From Hyphomicrobiaceae bacterium (lineage in GTDB: Bacteria; Pseudomonadota; Alphaproteobacteria; Rhizobiales; Hyphomicrobiaceae), in contig JALHMB010000004.1 of NCBI GenBank assembly GCA_022844275.1, forward strand, positions 186,001 to 250,000: DNA of 64,000 nucleotides, written 5' to 3'. The translations under genes were made by a program, and so were the position numbers. Under the pieces are notes generated by a model. The model ran no database searches. It was not told the DNA's origin and saw nothing but the letters and a program-made list of their open reading frames with translations. Shown here one piece after another: positions 44,541 through 53,224 of this stretch; the first letter of the stretch is position 1, and each line of letters starts with the position of its first letter.

Positions 44541-45662
44541 ATGCCGTGGAGCAATCAGGGTGGCGGTGGCGGCGGTTGGAAAGGCGGCGGGGGCGGTGGT
44601 CCCTGGGGCCAGGGTCCGTCCGGCGGCGGCGGCGGCGGCCAGCAACCCGATCTTGAGGAGCTTCTGCGGCGAAGTCAGGATCGCCTGAAACAGGTCATGC
44701 CGGGGTCGGGCATTCCGGGTCCGCTGCTTTTCCTGCTGGCGGCGCTCGGCATTGCCGTTGCGGGGTTTTATGCCTTCACGTTCCGCGTTCAGCCTGACGA
44801 ACTTGGCGTCGTTCTCCGCTTCGGCGAATTCGTCCGTCAGGAGCCGCCCGGCCTGCACTTCCGGCTACCCTATCCGATTGAAGAAGTGCGCTTGCCCAAG
44901 GTGACGCGCAAGAACACCATCGAGGTCGGTTTCCGCTCGAGCGTCGTGCGTCGCGGGACCACCGGCACCACCAACGTCCCCGAGGAAAGCGGCATGCTCA
45001 CTGGCGACGAAAACGTCGTCGAAGTGCCGTTCGTCGTGATCTGGCGTATTCAAGATGCCGAGAAGTATCTGTTCCGCATTCAGAATCCCGAGGCGACAGT
45101 AAAGGACGTGGCCGAGAGCGCCATGCGTGAGGTTGTCGGCAAGACCGACTTCGAGCGGATTTTGACGAGCGAGCTCGGCGCTGTACGGAACTCGGTACAA
45201 AAGCTGATGCAGGACACGCTCGACAGCTATCAGTCCGGAATCATCATCGACGAGGTCTCCCTCCAGCGCGTCTTCCCGCCGCAATCCGTCGGTGACGCGT
45301 TCCGCGATGTCCAGGCGGCCAAGATCGACCTCGAGACTCTCAAGAATCAGGCCCAGGCCTACGCGAGCAAGATCGTTCCCGAGGCCCGCGGTGCCGCGGA
45401 CCGCATCATTGCCGAGGCCGAAGGCTACAAGAAGCAGACGGTCGAGGAGGCCATCGGTCAGGCTTCGCGCTTCTCCGCTGTTCTCAAGGAATACGAGGCT
45501 GCGCCCGCCGTGACGCGGGAACGCCTCTACCTCGAGACCATGGAGCGCGTGCTCGGCGGCGCCGACAAGATCATCCTCGACAACAAGGGTGGCTCGGGCG
45601 TCGTGCCGTACCTCCCGCTCGACCAGTTGCAGCGCAAGCCGCAACCGCAAGGAGTGAAGTGA
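44541..45662 (+). CDS. hflK: FtsH protease regulatory subunit HflK
   Basis: A 373-residue SPFH/band-7 protein. Residues 1-38 are extremely glycine-rich with a few Trp and Pro, a cytoplasmic tail typical of HflK; one transmembrane helix spans about residues 56-76 (GPLLFLLAALGIAVAGFYAF). The SPFH domain follows (FRVQPDELGVVLRFGEFVRQ) and then a coiled-coil helix (residues ~250-330). With HflC it forms a large periplasmic cage that restrains FtsH. ATG 44541 has AGAAGGG 7 bases upstream; the upstream in-frame GTG at 44535 adds only two residues. Confidence 0.95.
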   Translation: MPWSNQGGGGGGWKGGGGGGPWGQGPSGGGGGGQQPDLEELLRRSQDRLKQVMPGSGIPGPLLFLLAALGIAVAGFYAFTFRVQPDELGVVLRFGEFVRQEPPGLHFRLPYPIEEVRLPKVTRKNTIEVGFRSSVVRRGTTGTTNVPEESGMLTGDENVVEVPFVVIWRIQDAEKYLFRIQNPEATVKDVAESAMREVVGKTDFERILTSELGAVRNSVQKLMQDTLDSYQSGIIIDEVSLQRVFPPQSVGDAFRDVQAAKIDLETLKNQAQAYASKIVPEARGAADRIIAEAEGYKKQTVEEAIGQASRFSAVLKEYEAAPAVTRERLYLETMERVLGGADKIILDNKGGSGVVPYLPLDQLQRKPQPQGVK

Positions 45663-45664
45663 CC

Positions 45665-46561
45665 ATGCGAGCAATTTTCTCCTTCATTATCGCGCTGCTG
45701 GTAGGTGCGGGGCTGCTCGCCTACTTCTCTCTGTTCATCGTGCATCAAAACGAGCAGGCACTGGTCCTGGAGTTCGGCAAGCCAAAGCGGATGATCGATC
45801 AGGCTGGGCTCCATTGGAAGATTCCGGTTGTCGAGACGGTCGAATATTTTGACAAGCGCATTCTCGACCTGGATATGACGCCGCAGGAGGTGCCGGCCGC
45901 TGACCAGAAGCTGCTGCTTGTCGATGCTTTCGCGCGCTATCGCATCAAGGATCCGCTGAAGTTCTATCAGGCGGTCACCAGCGAGTACTACGTGCCGCAG
46001 CGGTTCGGTCCGATCGTGCAGTCCACCCTGCGCCGCGTGCTCGGCTCCGCCAACTTCATCGACATCGTGCGTAACAAGCGCGAGGAGCTGATGAAGCAGA
46101 TCGCGATCGAGGTGAACAAGCAGGGTCAGGAGTTCGGTCTCGAGGTGGTCGACGTCCGCATCAAGCGCGCGGATCTGCCGGAGAAAAACCTTCAGAGCGT
46201 CTATGACCGCATGAAGGCCGACCGCTTCAAGGAGGCGGAGGAGCTTCGCGCCGAGGGCCGTGCCGCCGCCAACAAGATCCAGGCCGATGCTGACCGCGAT
46301 GCGATCACCATCCGCGCCGAGGCCCGCCGCAAGTCTGACGAGATGCGCGGCGAGGGTGACGCCGAGCGCAACCGCATCTTCGCTAATGCCTTCAAGCAGA
46401 ATCCGGAGTTCTTCTCGTTCTATCGGTCCATGCAGGCCTACGAGCAGGGTATCAAGTCCAATGACACGCGGATGCTGCTCTCGCCCGACAGCGAGTTCTT
46501 CCGCTACTTCACCAACCCGTCAGGTAAGGCGCCGACCCCGCAGCCTCCCGCGCAACGATGA
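45665..46561 (+). CDS. hflC: FtsH protease regulatory subunit HflC
   Basis: A 298-residue SPFH protein with an N-terminal signal anchor (FSFIIALLVGAGLLAYFSLF) and the band-7 domain (FIVHQNEQALVLEFGKPKRM, then QAGLHWKIPVVETVEYFDKR). The long charged helix with EAEELRAEGRAAANKIQADA is the cage-forming coiled coil. Partner of HflK at FtsH. ATG 45665 is preceded by GGAGTGA inside the hflK end; a GTG two codons earlier overlaps the hflK stop. It overlaps the next small gene by 4 bases. Confidence 0.95.
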   Translation: MRAIFSFIIALLVGAGLLAYFSLFIVHQNEQALVLEFGKPKRMIDQAGLHWKIPVVETVEYFDKRILDLDMTPQEVPAADQKLLLVDAFARYRIKDPLKFYQAVTSEYYVPQRFGPIVQSTLRRVLGSANFIDIVRNKREELMKQIAIEVNKQGQEFGLEVVDVRIKRADLPEKNLQSVYDRMKADRFKEAEELRAEGRAAANKIQADADRDAITIRAEARRKSDEMRGEGDAERNRIFANAFKQNPEFFSFYRSMQAYEQGIKSNDTRMLLSPDSEFFRYFTNPSGKAPTPQPPAQR

Positions 46562-46743
46562 ACGATCTCATAGCGGCCCTCGGGCTGGTCCTCGTCATCG
46601 AGGGCCTGCTCTGGGCCGCATTTCCATGGCTGGCGACGCGCATCCTCCAGTCGGTGGCGGAGACATCTGAGCCGGTGCTGCGTTTCTCCGGCGTGGCAGC
46701 CATAGCCCTCGGCGTGCTGGTGGTGTGGATGGTACGCGGATGA
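46558..46743 (+). CDS. DUF2065 family small membrane protein (YjeT-like)
   Basis: A 61-residue protein with two transmembrane segments (about residues 3-22 and 42-58), beginning MNDLIAALGLVLVIEGLLWA, the DUF2065 pattern. It overlaps hflC by ATGA and is therefore translated with it. The location behind hflKC is conserved in many proteobacteria. Its molecular role is unknown; association with the HflKC-FtsH complex is a reasonable guess from the coupling. The degP-type protease that often follows in this group is absent here. Confidence 0.88.
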   Translation: MNDLIAALGLVLVIEGLLWAAFPWLATRILQSVAETSEPVLRFSGVAAIALGVLVVWMVRG

Positions 46744-46746
46744 AAT

Positions 46747-46772
46747 AAAGGGCCGCCCGAAGGCGGCCCTTT
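46747..46772. terminator. Bidirectional terminator between hflKC operon and porin
   Basis: AAAGGGCCGCC at 46747-46757 and GGCGGCCCTTT at 46762-46772 are perfectly complementary around a CGAA tetraloop. A-run and T-run flank the stem on both strands, and the genes on either side converge, so it can stop transcription both ways. Confidence 0.85.
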
Positions 46773-46798
46773 GCATTTATGTCCTGTAACGACCGGGA

Positions 46799-48196
46799 TC
46801 AGAAGCGGATGCGGGTACCAGCGGTGATCTGGTGCAAGTCCTCGGCGTTGATGGAGTCAGCCGTCGGACCGCTGAGAGTGTAGTTCTTGTAGGCGAGCCA
46901 GAATTCCATGGCTGCGGCATCGACGTGTTGCACGACACCCACGCCCCAGTGTTCGAGCTTGTCGCTCGACGTGACACCGCGAGAAGCACCGGTGGTTCCG
47001 TTTGCAGTATCCTGACCAACGCCCTTCCACTGGCTGTACTCGCCGTAGAAGACTGTGTCGCCGAGGCCCGTGAGGTTCCTGGCAATGCCGCTCGACAGGT
47101 AGAAGAAGCTGGCGTCGAAGTTCATTGGAGCGGTCACGTCGGTGGTGACACCCTCCCCATCGATCGTGGAGAATTGCTGGCCTTCCACCTCGCGCCGGCC
47201 GGCAGCACCTGTGAAGAACAGACCTGTCGGCATGTGCCGAATCGACGCCGAACCTGCGAGCTGCTTCATCTCCTTATCGCAGTTGAGGTCGCAGCGACCG
47301 AAGGCCGGCGAAGCGCGGTACGGCTCGACAGAAGTCGTGTCGGCCTCGGTCACCACACCCGTTCCGAACTCGCTATTCACGGAGTAAGTGATGTTGGTCG
47401 CAAGGCGGATGCCGTTGAACTCGCCTGCGTAGCGAATACCCACATCCCAGTAGTTGTTCTCACCGATCGAGCCGCCAAGCGTGAAGCCGGCGATCGTCGG
47501 GGTGCGGTACTGAATGTGCTCATTGCGGGTATTCAGCCAGTCGCCGGTGCCCTGGAAGAACTGGTTCCAGGTAAAGGCCGAGTAGCCGCCGGTCCCACTG
47601 TTGGCGATGCGGAACGCTGCGGGATGCAGGAACACGCCGTTCGACGCCGCCATGCCCTTGCCGGACAGATCAACGAGGATCGAGTTGTTGGCGAAGTTCG
47701 AACCATGACCGATCGATATGCGGCCAAGGCGGCTGTGCTCGATCCATGCCATGGCTTCACGGAGTGCGTTGGGGCCGCCGCCGAACAGCGCGCCGCCGAG
47801 GTCATCGCCACCGGGGGACTGGTTCACCCCGCTGGAATTGCTGGCATAAGACTGCAACTCGTACAGGAAGCCCGCAGTCACTTCAGGCGAGATCTTGGCC
47901 GAGCCGAGAAAGCGCCAGCGCGAGTTCGAGGCGTTCGGTCCCGTGACGTACATGTCATCGCTAATGCCGTCGTCCCAGAAGAGCAGTTCCTGCGAGATCT
48001 GGCCCGAGAGTGTGACCGAGACCTTGCGCGTGCCCTTGCGGACAGTCGTTGCCTCGAGTTCGGCCACACGCTCCTCGAGATCCGCGCAGCAGTTGCCGCC
48101 GAGGTCTGCGGCGGTTGCGGGGCTTAAACCCACAAGCAGCGCAGCGGCGGCGGCCATCGAAATTCGACCGAAAATCGTCATCGATCCCCCATTCAT
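46799..48196 (-). CDS. Outer-membrane porin, alphaproteobacterial type
   Basis: About 465 residues with a signal peptide (ISMAAAAALLVGLSPATA, cleavage near AADLG). The mature N-terminus DLGGNCCADLEERVAELEA is a short coiled-coil, followed by VSVTLSGQISQELLFWDDG and alternating strands, ending in RIRF with the C-terminal Phe required for barrel insertion. It forms a diffusion channel in the outer membrane. The start is uncertain among ATG 48211, 48196 and 48181; GGAG lies 9 bases before 48196. A 568-base gap precedes it, large for this window. Confidence 0.9.
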   Translation of the reverse strand: MNGGSMTIFGRISMAAAAALLVGLSPATAADLGGNCCADLEERVAELEATTVRKGTRKVSVTLSGQISQELLFWDDGISDDMYVTGPNASNSRWRFLGSAKISPEVTAGFLYELQSYASNSSGVNQSPGGDDLGGALFGGGPNALREAMAWIEHSRLGRISIGHGSNFANNSILVDLSGKGMAASNGVFLHPAAFRIANSGTGGYSAFTWNQFFQGTGDWLNTRNEHIQYRTPTIAGFTLGGSIGENNYWDVGIRYAGEFNGIRLATNITYSVNSEFGTGVVTEADTTSVEPYRASPAFGRCDLNCDKEMKQLAGSASIRHMPTGLFFTGAAGRREVEGQQFSTIDGEGVTTDVTAPMNFDASFFYLSSGIARNLTGLGDTVFYGEYSQWKGVGQDTANGTTGASRGVTSSDKLEHWGVGVVQHVDAAAMEFWLAYKNYTLSGPTADSINAEDLHQITAGTRIRF

Positions 48197-48764
48197 GTGT
48201 CTAGTCTCCATTTTTTCCGATGCTTCCAGCGCGGAAGCAGAGTGCGCAGCCCGACTGCCAGTGGTGGCTCGCGTTCCTTCGAGACCGCACGCACGCGCCT
48301 CGAGCGCACGCCGTCGCGATGGAACGCTCTGAAAACAAAGCGGATACTCCAGTTGGTGCGTGGCCTGCGGCAGGCCGTCGGAACACCGGGCTTGCTTCAG
48401 CGCTTGCGATCTTCCGGGGACGGTTTGGCGCCGCGCCTCGGCAGATCGCGTGTGAGACCTCCACTGGAGGGACTCACCGTCGCCGCAACTAACGGTTGTG
48501 TGATAGTGGAGATGTACACCCTGCGCAAACGCATTGCGCGCATTGCGCGAGTTTAAGCAACCTAGGGTGGATTTAATGCAACACTAGGTTGTGTCCACCT
48601 GATCAACACCCGCGGAAATCTAAGGCCTCGCCGTGCGGAAACTATTGCAGCCCCGTGCTGCCCACCCCGATCTCGGGGCGAGCTCAAACGCTTGCGGCGG
48701 CCACCGAACCGGGGCCGCCGCGAAAAAAGGCCATTGCTTTGGAGATCGGACCGACCGTGCGGCC
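48197..48764. promoter_or_regulatory. Long region upstream of the porin gene
   Basis: I see no gene in these 568 bases. The far half (48530-48610) is AT-richer and contains AACCTAG at 48559-48565 and CTAGGTT at 48584-48590, a 7-base inverted repeat with an 18-base spacer, plus a tandem GCATTGCGC repeat at about 48532-48549. These could be operators for porin control or the start region of a long 5' leader. The 3' half of the region runs into the end of the M20 gene at 48765. Confidence 0.4.
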
Positions 48765-49931
48765 TTATGAAGGCATCGCGGTCTCGACGAGGCGCGCCCA
48801 GTACGAGACGCCCGCGGGAATCGCATCGTCGTTGAAGTCATAGGCCGGGTGATGCACGCCCGCCGTATCGCCATTGCCGATAAAGATGAAGGCGCCGGGC
48901 CGTGCTTCGAGCATGTAGGCAAAGTCCTCGCCGCCGAGCACGGGCGGTGCATTGTCGTTGACGGCGGCGTCGCCCGAGATCTCGCGCGCGATCTTGGTCG
49001 CGAAACGGGTTTGCGCCTCGTGGTTCACGGTCACCGGATAGCCGTCCGTGTAGGTCAGCTTGATCTTGGCGCCGTGTGCCTTCCCAATGCCGTCGCAGAT
49101 CTCGGTGATGCGCTGCTTCACGAGGGTGCGGATCTCTGGCTTGAGCGTGCGCACCGTGCCCTGCAGCCGCGCCGTCTGCGGGATGACGTTCATCGCATCG
49201 CCCGCGTGGAACATGGTGACGGAAACGACGGCGGACTGCACGGGGTCGACATTGCGCGCGACGATCGTCTGCAATGCCGCGTGCAGCTGGCAGCCGATGG
49301 CGACGGGATCAATGCCGAGGTGGGGCTTGGCCGCGTGGGTGCCGACGCCTTCGATATCGAACTCGATGCGGTCCGATGCGGCGAGCAGAGGGCCCGGGCG
49401 CGTCGCGAAGTAGCCGACGGGGAGTCCCGGCGCCGTGTGCATTCCGTAGACTTCGTTCACGCCGAAGCGGTCCATCATGCCGTCGTCGACCATGGCCTTG
49501 CCGCCGGCGCCACCCTCCTCGGCAGGCTGGAAAATGACGACCGCCGTGCCGTCGAAGTTGCGCGTCTCGGCAAGATACTTCGCGGCCCCGAGCAGCATGG
49601 CCGTATGCCCGTCATGGCCACAGGCGTGCATGGCGCCGGCAATCTTCGAGGCATAGGGCAGTCCCGTCAGCTCCTGCATGGGGAGCGCATCCATGTCCGC
49701 GCGCATCCCGATTACGCGGCCGGATTTGTTCGTCTTCCCGCGGATGACGCCGACGACGCCAGTGCGGCCGATACCCGGCACGACCTCGTCGCAGCCGAAC
49801 TCGATGAGCTTGTCCTTCACGAGCGCCGCGGTGCGATGGACCTCATAGAGGATCTCCGGGTGCGCGTGGATGTCACGGCGCCATTCGGTGATCTCTTCCT
49901 TGAGTGCCGAGACGCGGTTGATGACAGGCAT
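48765..49931 (-). CDS. M20 family amidohydrolase (HipO-like)
   Basis: A 388-residue metallo-hydrolase. Metal ligands sit in GMRADMDALPM, MHACGHDGHTAMLLGAAKYL and IFQPAEEGGAGG (the catalytic Glu pair), and the lid domain has GTHAAKPHLGIDPVAIGCQL; VLGGEDFAYMLEARPGAFIF holds the last ligand region. Enzymes of this group deacylate N-acyl amino acids such as hippurate or N-acetyl amino acids. GAGGAACTCC precedes the ATG at 49931; the frame runs 22 codons further but with no site. Transcribed toward the porin region. Confidence 0.92.
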   Translation of the reverse strand: MPVINRVSALKEEITEWRRDIHAHPEILYEVHRTAALVKDKLIEFGCDEVVPGIGRTGVVGVIRGKTNKSGRVIGMRADMDALPMQELTGLPYASKIAGAMHACGHDGHTAMLLGAAKYLAETRNFDGTAVVIFQPAEEGGAGGKAMVDDGMMDRFGVNEVYGMHTAPGLPVGYFATRPGPLLAASDRIEFDIEGVGTHAAKPHLGIDPVAIGCQLHAALQTIVARNVDPVQSAVVSVTMFHAGDAMNVIPQTARLQGTVRTLKPEIRTLVKQRITEICDGIGKAHGAKIKLTYTDGYPVTVNHEAQTRFATKIAREISGDAAVNDNAPPVLGGEDFAYMLEARPGAFIFIGNGDTAGVHHPAYDFNDDAIPAGVSYWARLVETAMPS

Positions 49932-50067
49932 GGAGTTCCTCGAGGTGCTGGTGTGCGTGAATGCGGTAATTTGAGCGGAGGTATGAAACGCCTTCATCCC
50001 GTGCCGGTCAACGAGAAGGCGTGGACTTGGGCTGCCGCGGGTGCAATGCTGTGCCGCGCGGGCGACT

Positions 50068-50931
50068 TCAGGCTGGCGCCCGTTCAGCGACCTTGTGGAA
50101 CTCCCCCCTCAGCTTCAGTGCGAGTAAGCCCGGTGCTCCATTGCCCACGGGCCGTCCGTCGATCGAGACGACCGGCATGACGATGCTCGTCGCCGAGGTG
50201 ATGAAGGCCTCGCGCGCGCCTTGCGCTTCCTCGATGGTGAACGGGCGCTCGACGACGGCAATGCCCTCGCGGGCCAGGACTTCGAGCAGCGTCGTGCGGG
50301 TGATGCCCGGAAGAATGGCCTTGTCCAGGGCGCGGGTGACGAGCTTGCCATCGCGGTCGAGGATCCACGCATTGGCCGAGGCGCCTTCGGTGACATAGCC
50401 CTGCGCGTCCACGAACCACGCGTCGTTGGCACCGCCTTCCTTGGCGCGCTGCTTGGCCATGGTCGCGGGCAGCAGCATGACGGTCTTGATATCGCAATTG
50501 GCCCAGCGGACGTCCGGCGAGCTCTGGATGGCGATTCCTTTGGCGGCCTGCGCTTCGCCCTTGGCGGCCGACGTCCGGCGCGCGAGGCAGATCACGGTCG
50601 GCAGCGTGTCCGGCGCAGGGAAAAAGAAATCGCGCTTGGCGACGCCGCGGGAGACTTGCAGATAGACGAGGCCATTGTGCACGCGGTTGCGGCGGATGGT
50701 TTCGCGCAGCACCCGCGCCCAGGCTGCCCGGCTCATGGGCTCAGGGATCGTGAGCGCTGCGAGCGAGCGCTCGAGTCGCGCGAGGTGCCGCGTCTCGTCG
50801 GTCAGGCGGCCGTCCCGAACTTCGATCACCTCGTAGACCGCGTCGGCGAATTGGTTGCCGCGGTCCTCCGGGTGGATTGCGGCTTCGGCATAGGGCAGGT
50901 AGCGGCCATTCACGTAGACGGTGCGGGTCAT
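50068..50931 (-). CDS. dat: D-amino-acid transaminase (class IV aminotransferase)
   Basis: A 287-residue fold-type IV PLP enzyme. MTRTVYVNGRYLPYAEAAIH and DRGNQFADAVYEVIEVRDG open the protein; NCDIKTVMLLPATMAKQRAK near residue 145 carries the catalytic Lys, and GYVTEGASANAWILDRDG and LPGITRTTLLEVLAREGI bind the phosphate. It converts D-alanine and 2-oxoglutarate to pyruvate and D-glutamate, feeding the cell wall. GGAGG precedes the ATG. It follows trkA by 48 bases, the usual trkA-dat order; hfq, often next in this group, does not follow. Confidence 0.92.
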   Translation of the reverse strand: MTRTVYVNGRYLPYAEAAIHPEDRGNQFADAVYEVIEVRDGRLTDETRHLARLERSLAALTIPEPMSRAAWARVLRETIRRNRVHNGLVYLQVSRGVAKRDFFFPAPDTLPTVICLARRTSAAKGEAQAAKGIAIQSSPDVRWANCDIKTVMLLPATMAKQRAKEGGANDAWFVDAQGYVTEGASANAWILDRDGKLVTRALDKAILPGITRTTLLEVLAREGIAVVERPFTIEEAQGAREAFITSATSIVMPVVSIDGRPVGNGAPGLLALKLRGEFHKVAERAPA

Positions 50932-50979
50932 CGGACCTCCGGGTGCTTGGATTGGAGCGCGCCTGCTCGGCCTGGGCGC

Positions 50980-52356
50980 TCAGAAGAACTCGATCGAGAC
51001 ACGGAAGAGCTGTTCGACATCGCGCACGCTGTCTGCCGCCGCGAACAGGATCACATGATCCTTGACCTGGATCCGTGTCTCGCCGTCTGGAATGAGCACC
51101 TTGCCCCCTCTGACGATCGCGCCGACGCGCACGCCATCGAGTTGTGGCAGGTCCTTGAGGGCCTTGCCGATGATGGGTGCGGTTTCCAGCGCCTCGGCCT
51201 CCATGAGCTCGCCGGCACCGTTGCTGACGGTGTGCACGGCGAGAATGCGCCCACGGCGCACGTGCTGGAGAATGCGGCTCACGGTGACGACCCGCGGGTT
51301 AATCTCGGAATCGATGTCGAACGAGCGGATCACGCTCGCATAGCCGGTGCTGTTGACGAGACAAAGGCTGCGCGCCGCGCCGAGCTGCTTGGCGAGCGCA
51401 CAGGCGAGGATGTTGACCTGGTCGTCGTTCGTGAGCGCCACGATCGTGTCGGCGCTCGTGATCTCGGCCTCTCGGAGCAGTTCCTCCGAGAGTGCATTAC
51501 CGTGCAGGACGACTGTGCGCTCGAGGCTGTCGGCGATCTCGATGGCGCGGGCGCGGCTTGCCTCGATCATCTTGACCCGGACGCCGGAGTGACGGCGCTC
51601 GAGCTCGCGCGCGACATAGAGGCCGACATTTCCGCCGCCCGCGATCACCACGCGGCGGGTCGGCGCCTCGGCCTGGCCGAAGATGCTGAGCGTCCGCGCC
51701 ACCTGGCCGGCAGGCGTGACGACATAGACGTCGTCTCCCTCTTCAATATGATCGTCGCTGTGGGGGATAATGATCTCGCCCTTCCGCTGAATGCCGACGA
51801 CAACAGCCGGAAGATCGGGGAAGAGCTCGGAGAGCTGGCGGAGCGGCGTGTCGAGGACGGGGCAGTCGGCGTCGCAGGTGAGACCCATGGAGGTCACCGC
51901 GCCATCGGCAAAGCTCACCGTATCGAAGGCGCCGGGGAGCGAGAGCCGCCGCAGAACCATCTCGCCGACCTCGCGCTCGGGCGAGATGATGACGTCGATA
52001 CCCATGCAGCTGCGGCTGAAGAGCTTCGACCATTCCTTGTTGAGATAGGTGTGTGAGCGCACGCGCGCGATTTTGGTCGGCACGTCGAAGAGCGTGCCCG
52101 CGATCTGGGCCGCGATCATGTTGACTTCGTCGTGGAGCGTGACCGCGATGATCATGTCGCAATCGCGGGCGCCGGCCCGTTCGAGCACGTCCGGGTGTGC
52201 GCCGTTGCCGACGTAGGCCCGAGCTTCCAGCGTATCGTTGACCTTCTGGACGAGATCGGCACGCACGTCGATCATGGTGACGTCGTTGCCCTCGGCCGAG
52301 AGTTGCTCGGCTATGCCGTAGCCGACCTGGCCGGCGCCGCAGACGAGTACCTTCAT
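50980..52356 (-). CDS. trkA: Trk system potassium transporter regulatory subunit TrkA
   Basis: A 458-residue cytoplasmic protein with two NAD-binding RCK repeats: MKVLVCGAGQVGYGIAEQLS at residue 1 and VVIAGGGNVGLYVARELERR near residue 233, each followed by a TrkA-C domain. It gates potassium uptake through TrkH in response to nucleotides. GGAGGCG lies 7 bases before ATG 52356. It is the first gene of the trkA-dat pair; its membrane partner trkH is far away at 9967-11412. Confidence 0.95.
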   Translation of the reverse strand: MKVLVCGAGQVGYGIAEQLSAEGNDVTMIDVRADLVQKVNDTLEARAYVGNGAHPDVLERAGARDCDMIIAVTLHDEVNMIAAQIAGTLFDVPTKIARVRSHTYLNKEWSKLFSRSCMGIDVIISPEREVGEMVLRRLSLPGAFDTVSFADGAVTSMGLTCDADCPVLDTPLRQLSELFPDLPAVVVGIQRKGEIIIPHSDDHIEEGDDVYVVTPAGQVARTLSIFGQAEAPTRRVVIAGGGNVGLYVARELERRHSGVRVKMIEASRARAIEIADSLERTVVLHGNALSEELLREAEITSADTIVALTNDDQVNILACALAKQLGAARSLCLVNSTGYASVIRSFDIDSEINPRVVTVSRILQHVRRGRILAVHTVSNGAGELMEAEALETAPIIGKALKDLPQLDGVRVGAIVRGGKVLIPDGETRIQVKDHVILFAAADSVRDVEQLFRVSIEFF

Positions 52357-52455
52357 AGAAGTGCGCCTCCGGGCGTTTGGCTTTGGCTCTCGTCTACAGC
52401 CAGAGTCGGCGCCCGACAACGGCAAGCAGGGTAATGTGCACGTCTCCCATGCAAC

Positions 52456-53133
52456 TCAAACCGGCGCGCCGGATTTCTGGGCCTTGACGGCGGCGTAGTA
52501 GGCCCAGAGCAGCCGCGCGGCCACCCCGCGCCATGGCCGCCAGCGTTCGGCCATCTCCTCGAGCTCCGCGAGCGTAAGGCGTTCGCCCTGCTTGGCCGCA
52601 ATGGCCGCCGCGATCTGCAGGGCCAGGTCGCCAGCCGCGAAGGCATCGGCACGTCCGAGGCAGAACATGAGGTAGATGTCGGCCGTCCAGGGGCCGATGC
52701 CGCTGACCTGCCGAAGGCTCTCGTGTACGTGCTCTTCCGGCGCTGTCGCCAGCGCGTCGAGATCGAGCTGGCCGGATGTGACAGCCGCCGATATCGCGCG
52801 GAGCGTTCGGACCTTGCCGCCCGAGAGGCCGGCCGCGCGCAGAACGTCGTCCGGTGCTGCCAGGATCTTGGCGGCATCCAGCGGCCGCAGCGCCGCCTCG
52901 AAGCGCCCCCAGATGGCGGCCGCGCTGGCGATCGAGAGCTGTTGCCCGACGATGATGCGAGCGAGACCCTCGAAGCCAGCCTGATTGCGGCGAAGCGGGG
53001 GATAGCCGGCGACGTCATGGGCATGACGCAGGATCGGGCATTTGCGACGGAGCGCGCGCACACCGGTGCGGATGTGATCTTCCGTCTCGATGATGAGGAC
53101 GGTCGGGCGTTTCTGATTTTTGGCAGGCGGCAT
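52456..53133 (-). CDS. DNA-3-methyladenine glycosylase family protein (AlkA-type HhH-GPD)
   Basis: About 225 residues. The helix-hairpin-helix is VSGIGPWTADIYLMFCLGR and the catalytic Asp follows in DAFAAGDLALQ, the AlkA arrangement; QAGFEGLARIIVGQQLSIAS starts the glycosylase domain. It removes alkylated bases from DNA in base-excision repair. The start is unclear: ATG 53133 and 53154 both fall near an untypical basic/Pro segment, and a longer frame begins at 53244 inside the end of the M50 gene. I use 53133 as the shortest that keeps the domain. Confidence 0.85.
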   Translation of the reverse strand: MPPAKNQKRPTVLIIETEDHIRTGVRALRRKCPILRHAHDVAGYPPLRRNQAGFEGLARIIVGQQLSIASAAAIWGRFEAALRPLDAAKILAAPDDVLRAAGLSGGKVRTLRAISAAVTSGQLDLDALATAPEEHVHESLRQVSGIGPWTADIYLMFCLGRADAFAAGDLALQIAAAIAAKQGERLTLAELEEMAERWRPWRGVAARLLWAYYAAVKAQKSGAPV

Positions 53134-53224
53134 CAACGGCGGCTCAGATCGCATTTCGGGTAGTGCTACCAGGGGCGGGAGCCTGCCAGAGCAGGCCATC
53201 GGATGGAACCCGGAATCGACGGCG

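Noticed and set aside
46832-48127. 431-codon plus-strand frame opposite the porin
   Set aside because: The minus-strand frame has a signal peptide and C-terminal Phe; the other is Val/Glu/Ala rich without structure.
48849-50180. 443-codon open frame on the plus strand opposite the M20 amidohydrolase
   Set aside because: Mirror-image shadow of a clear gene with all M20 metal motifs; no motif of its own.
50221-52056. 611-codon open frame on the plus strand opposite dat and trkA
   Set aside because: It is antisense to two well-supported genes and arises from high GC; its sequence shows no family pattern.
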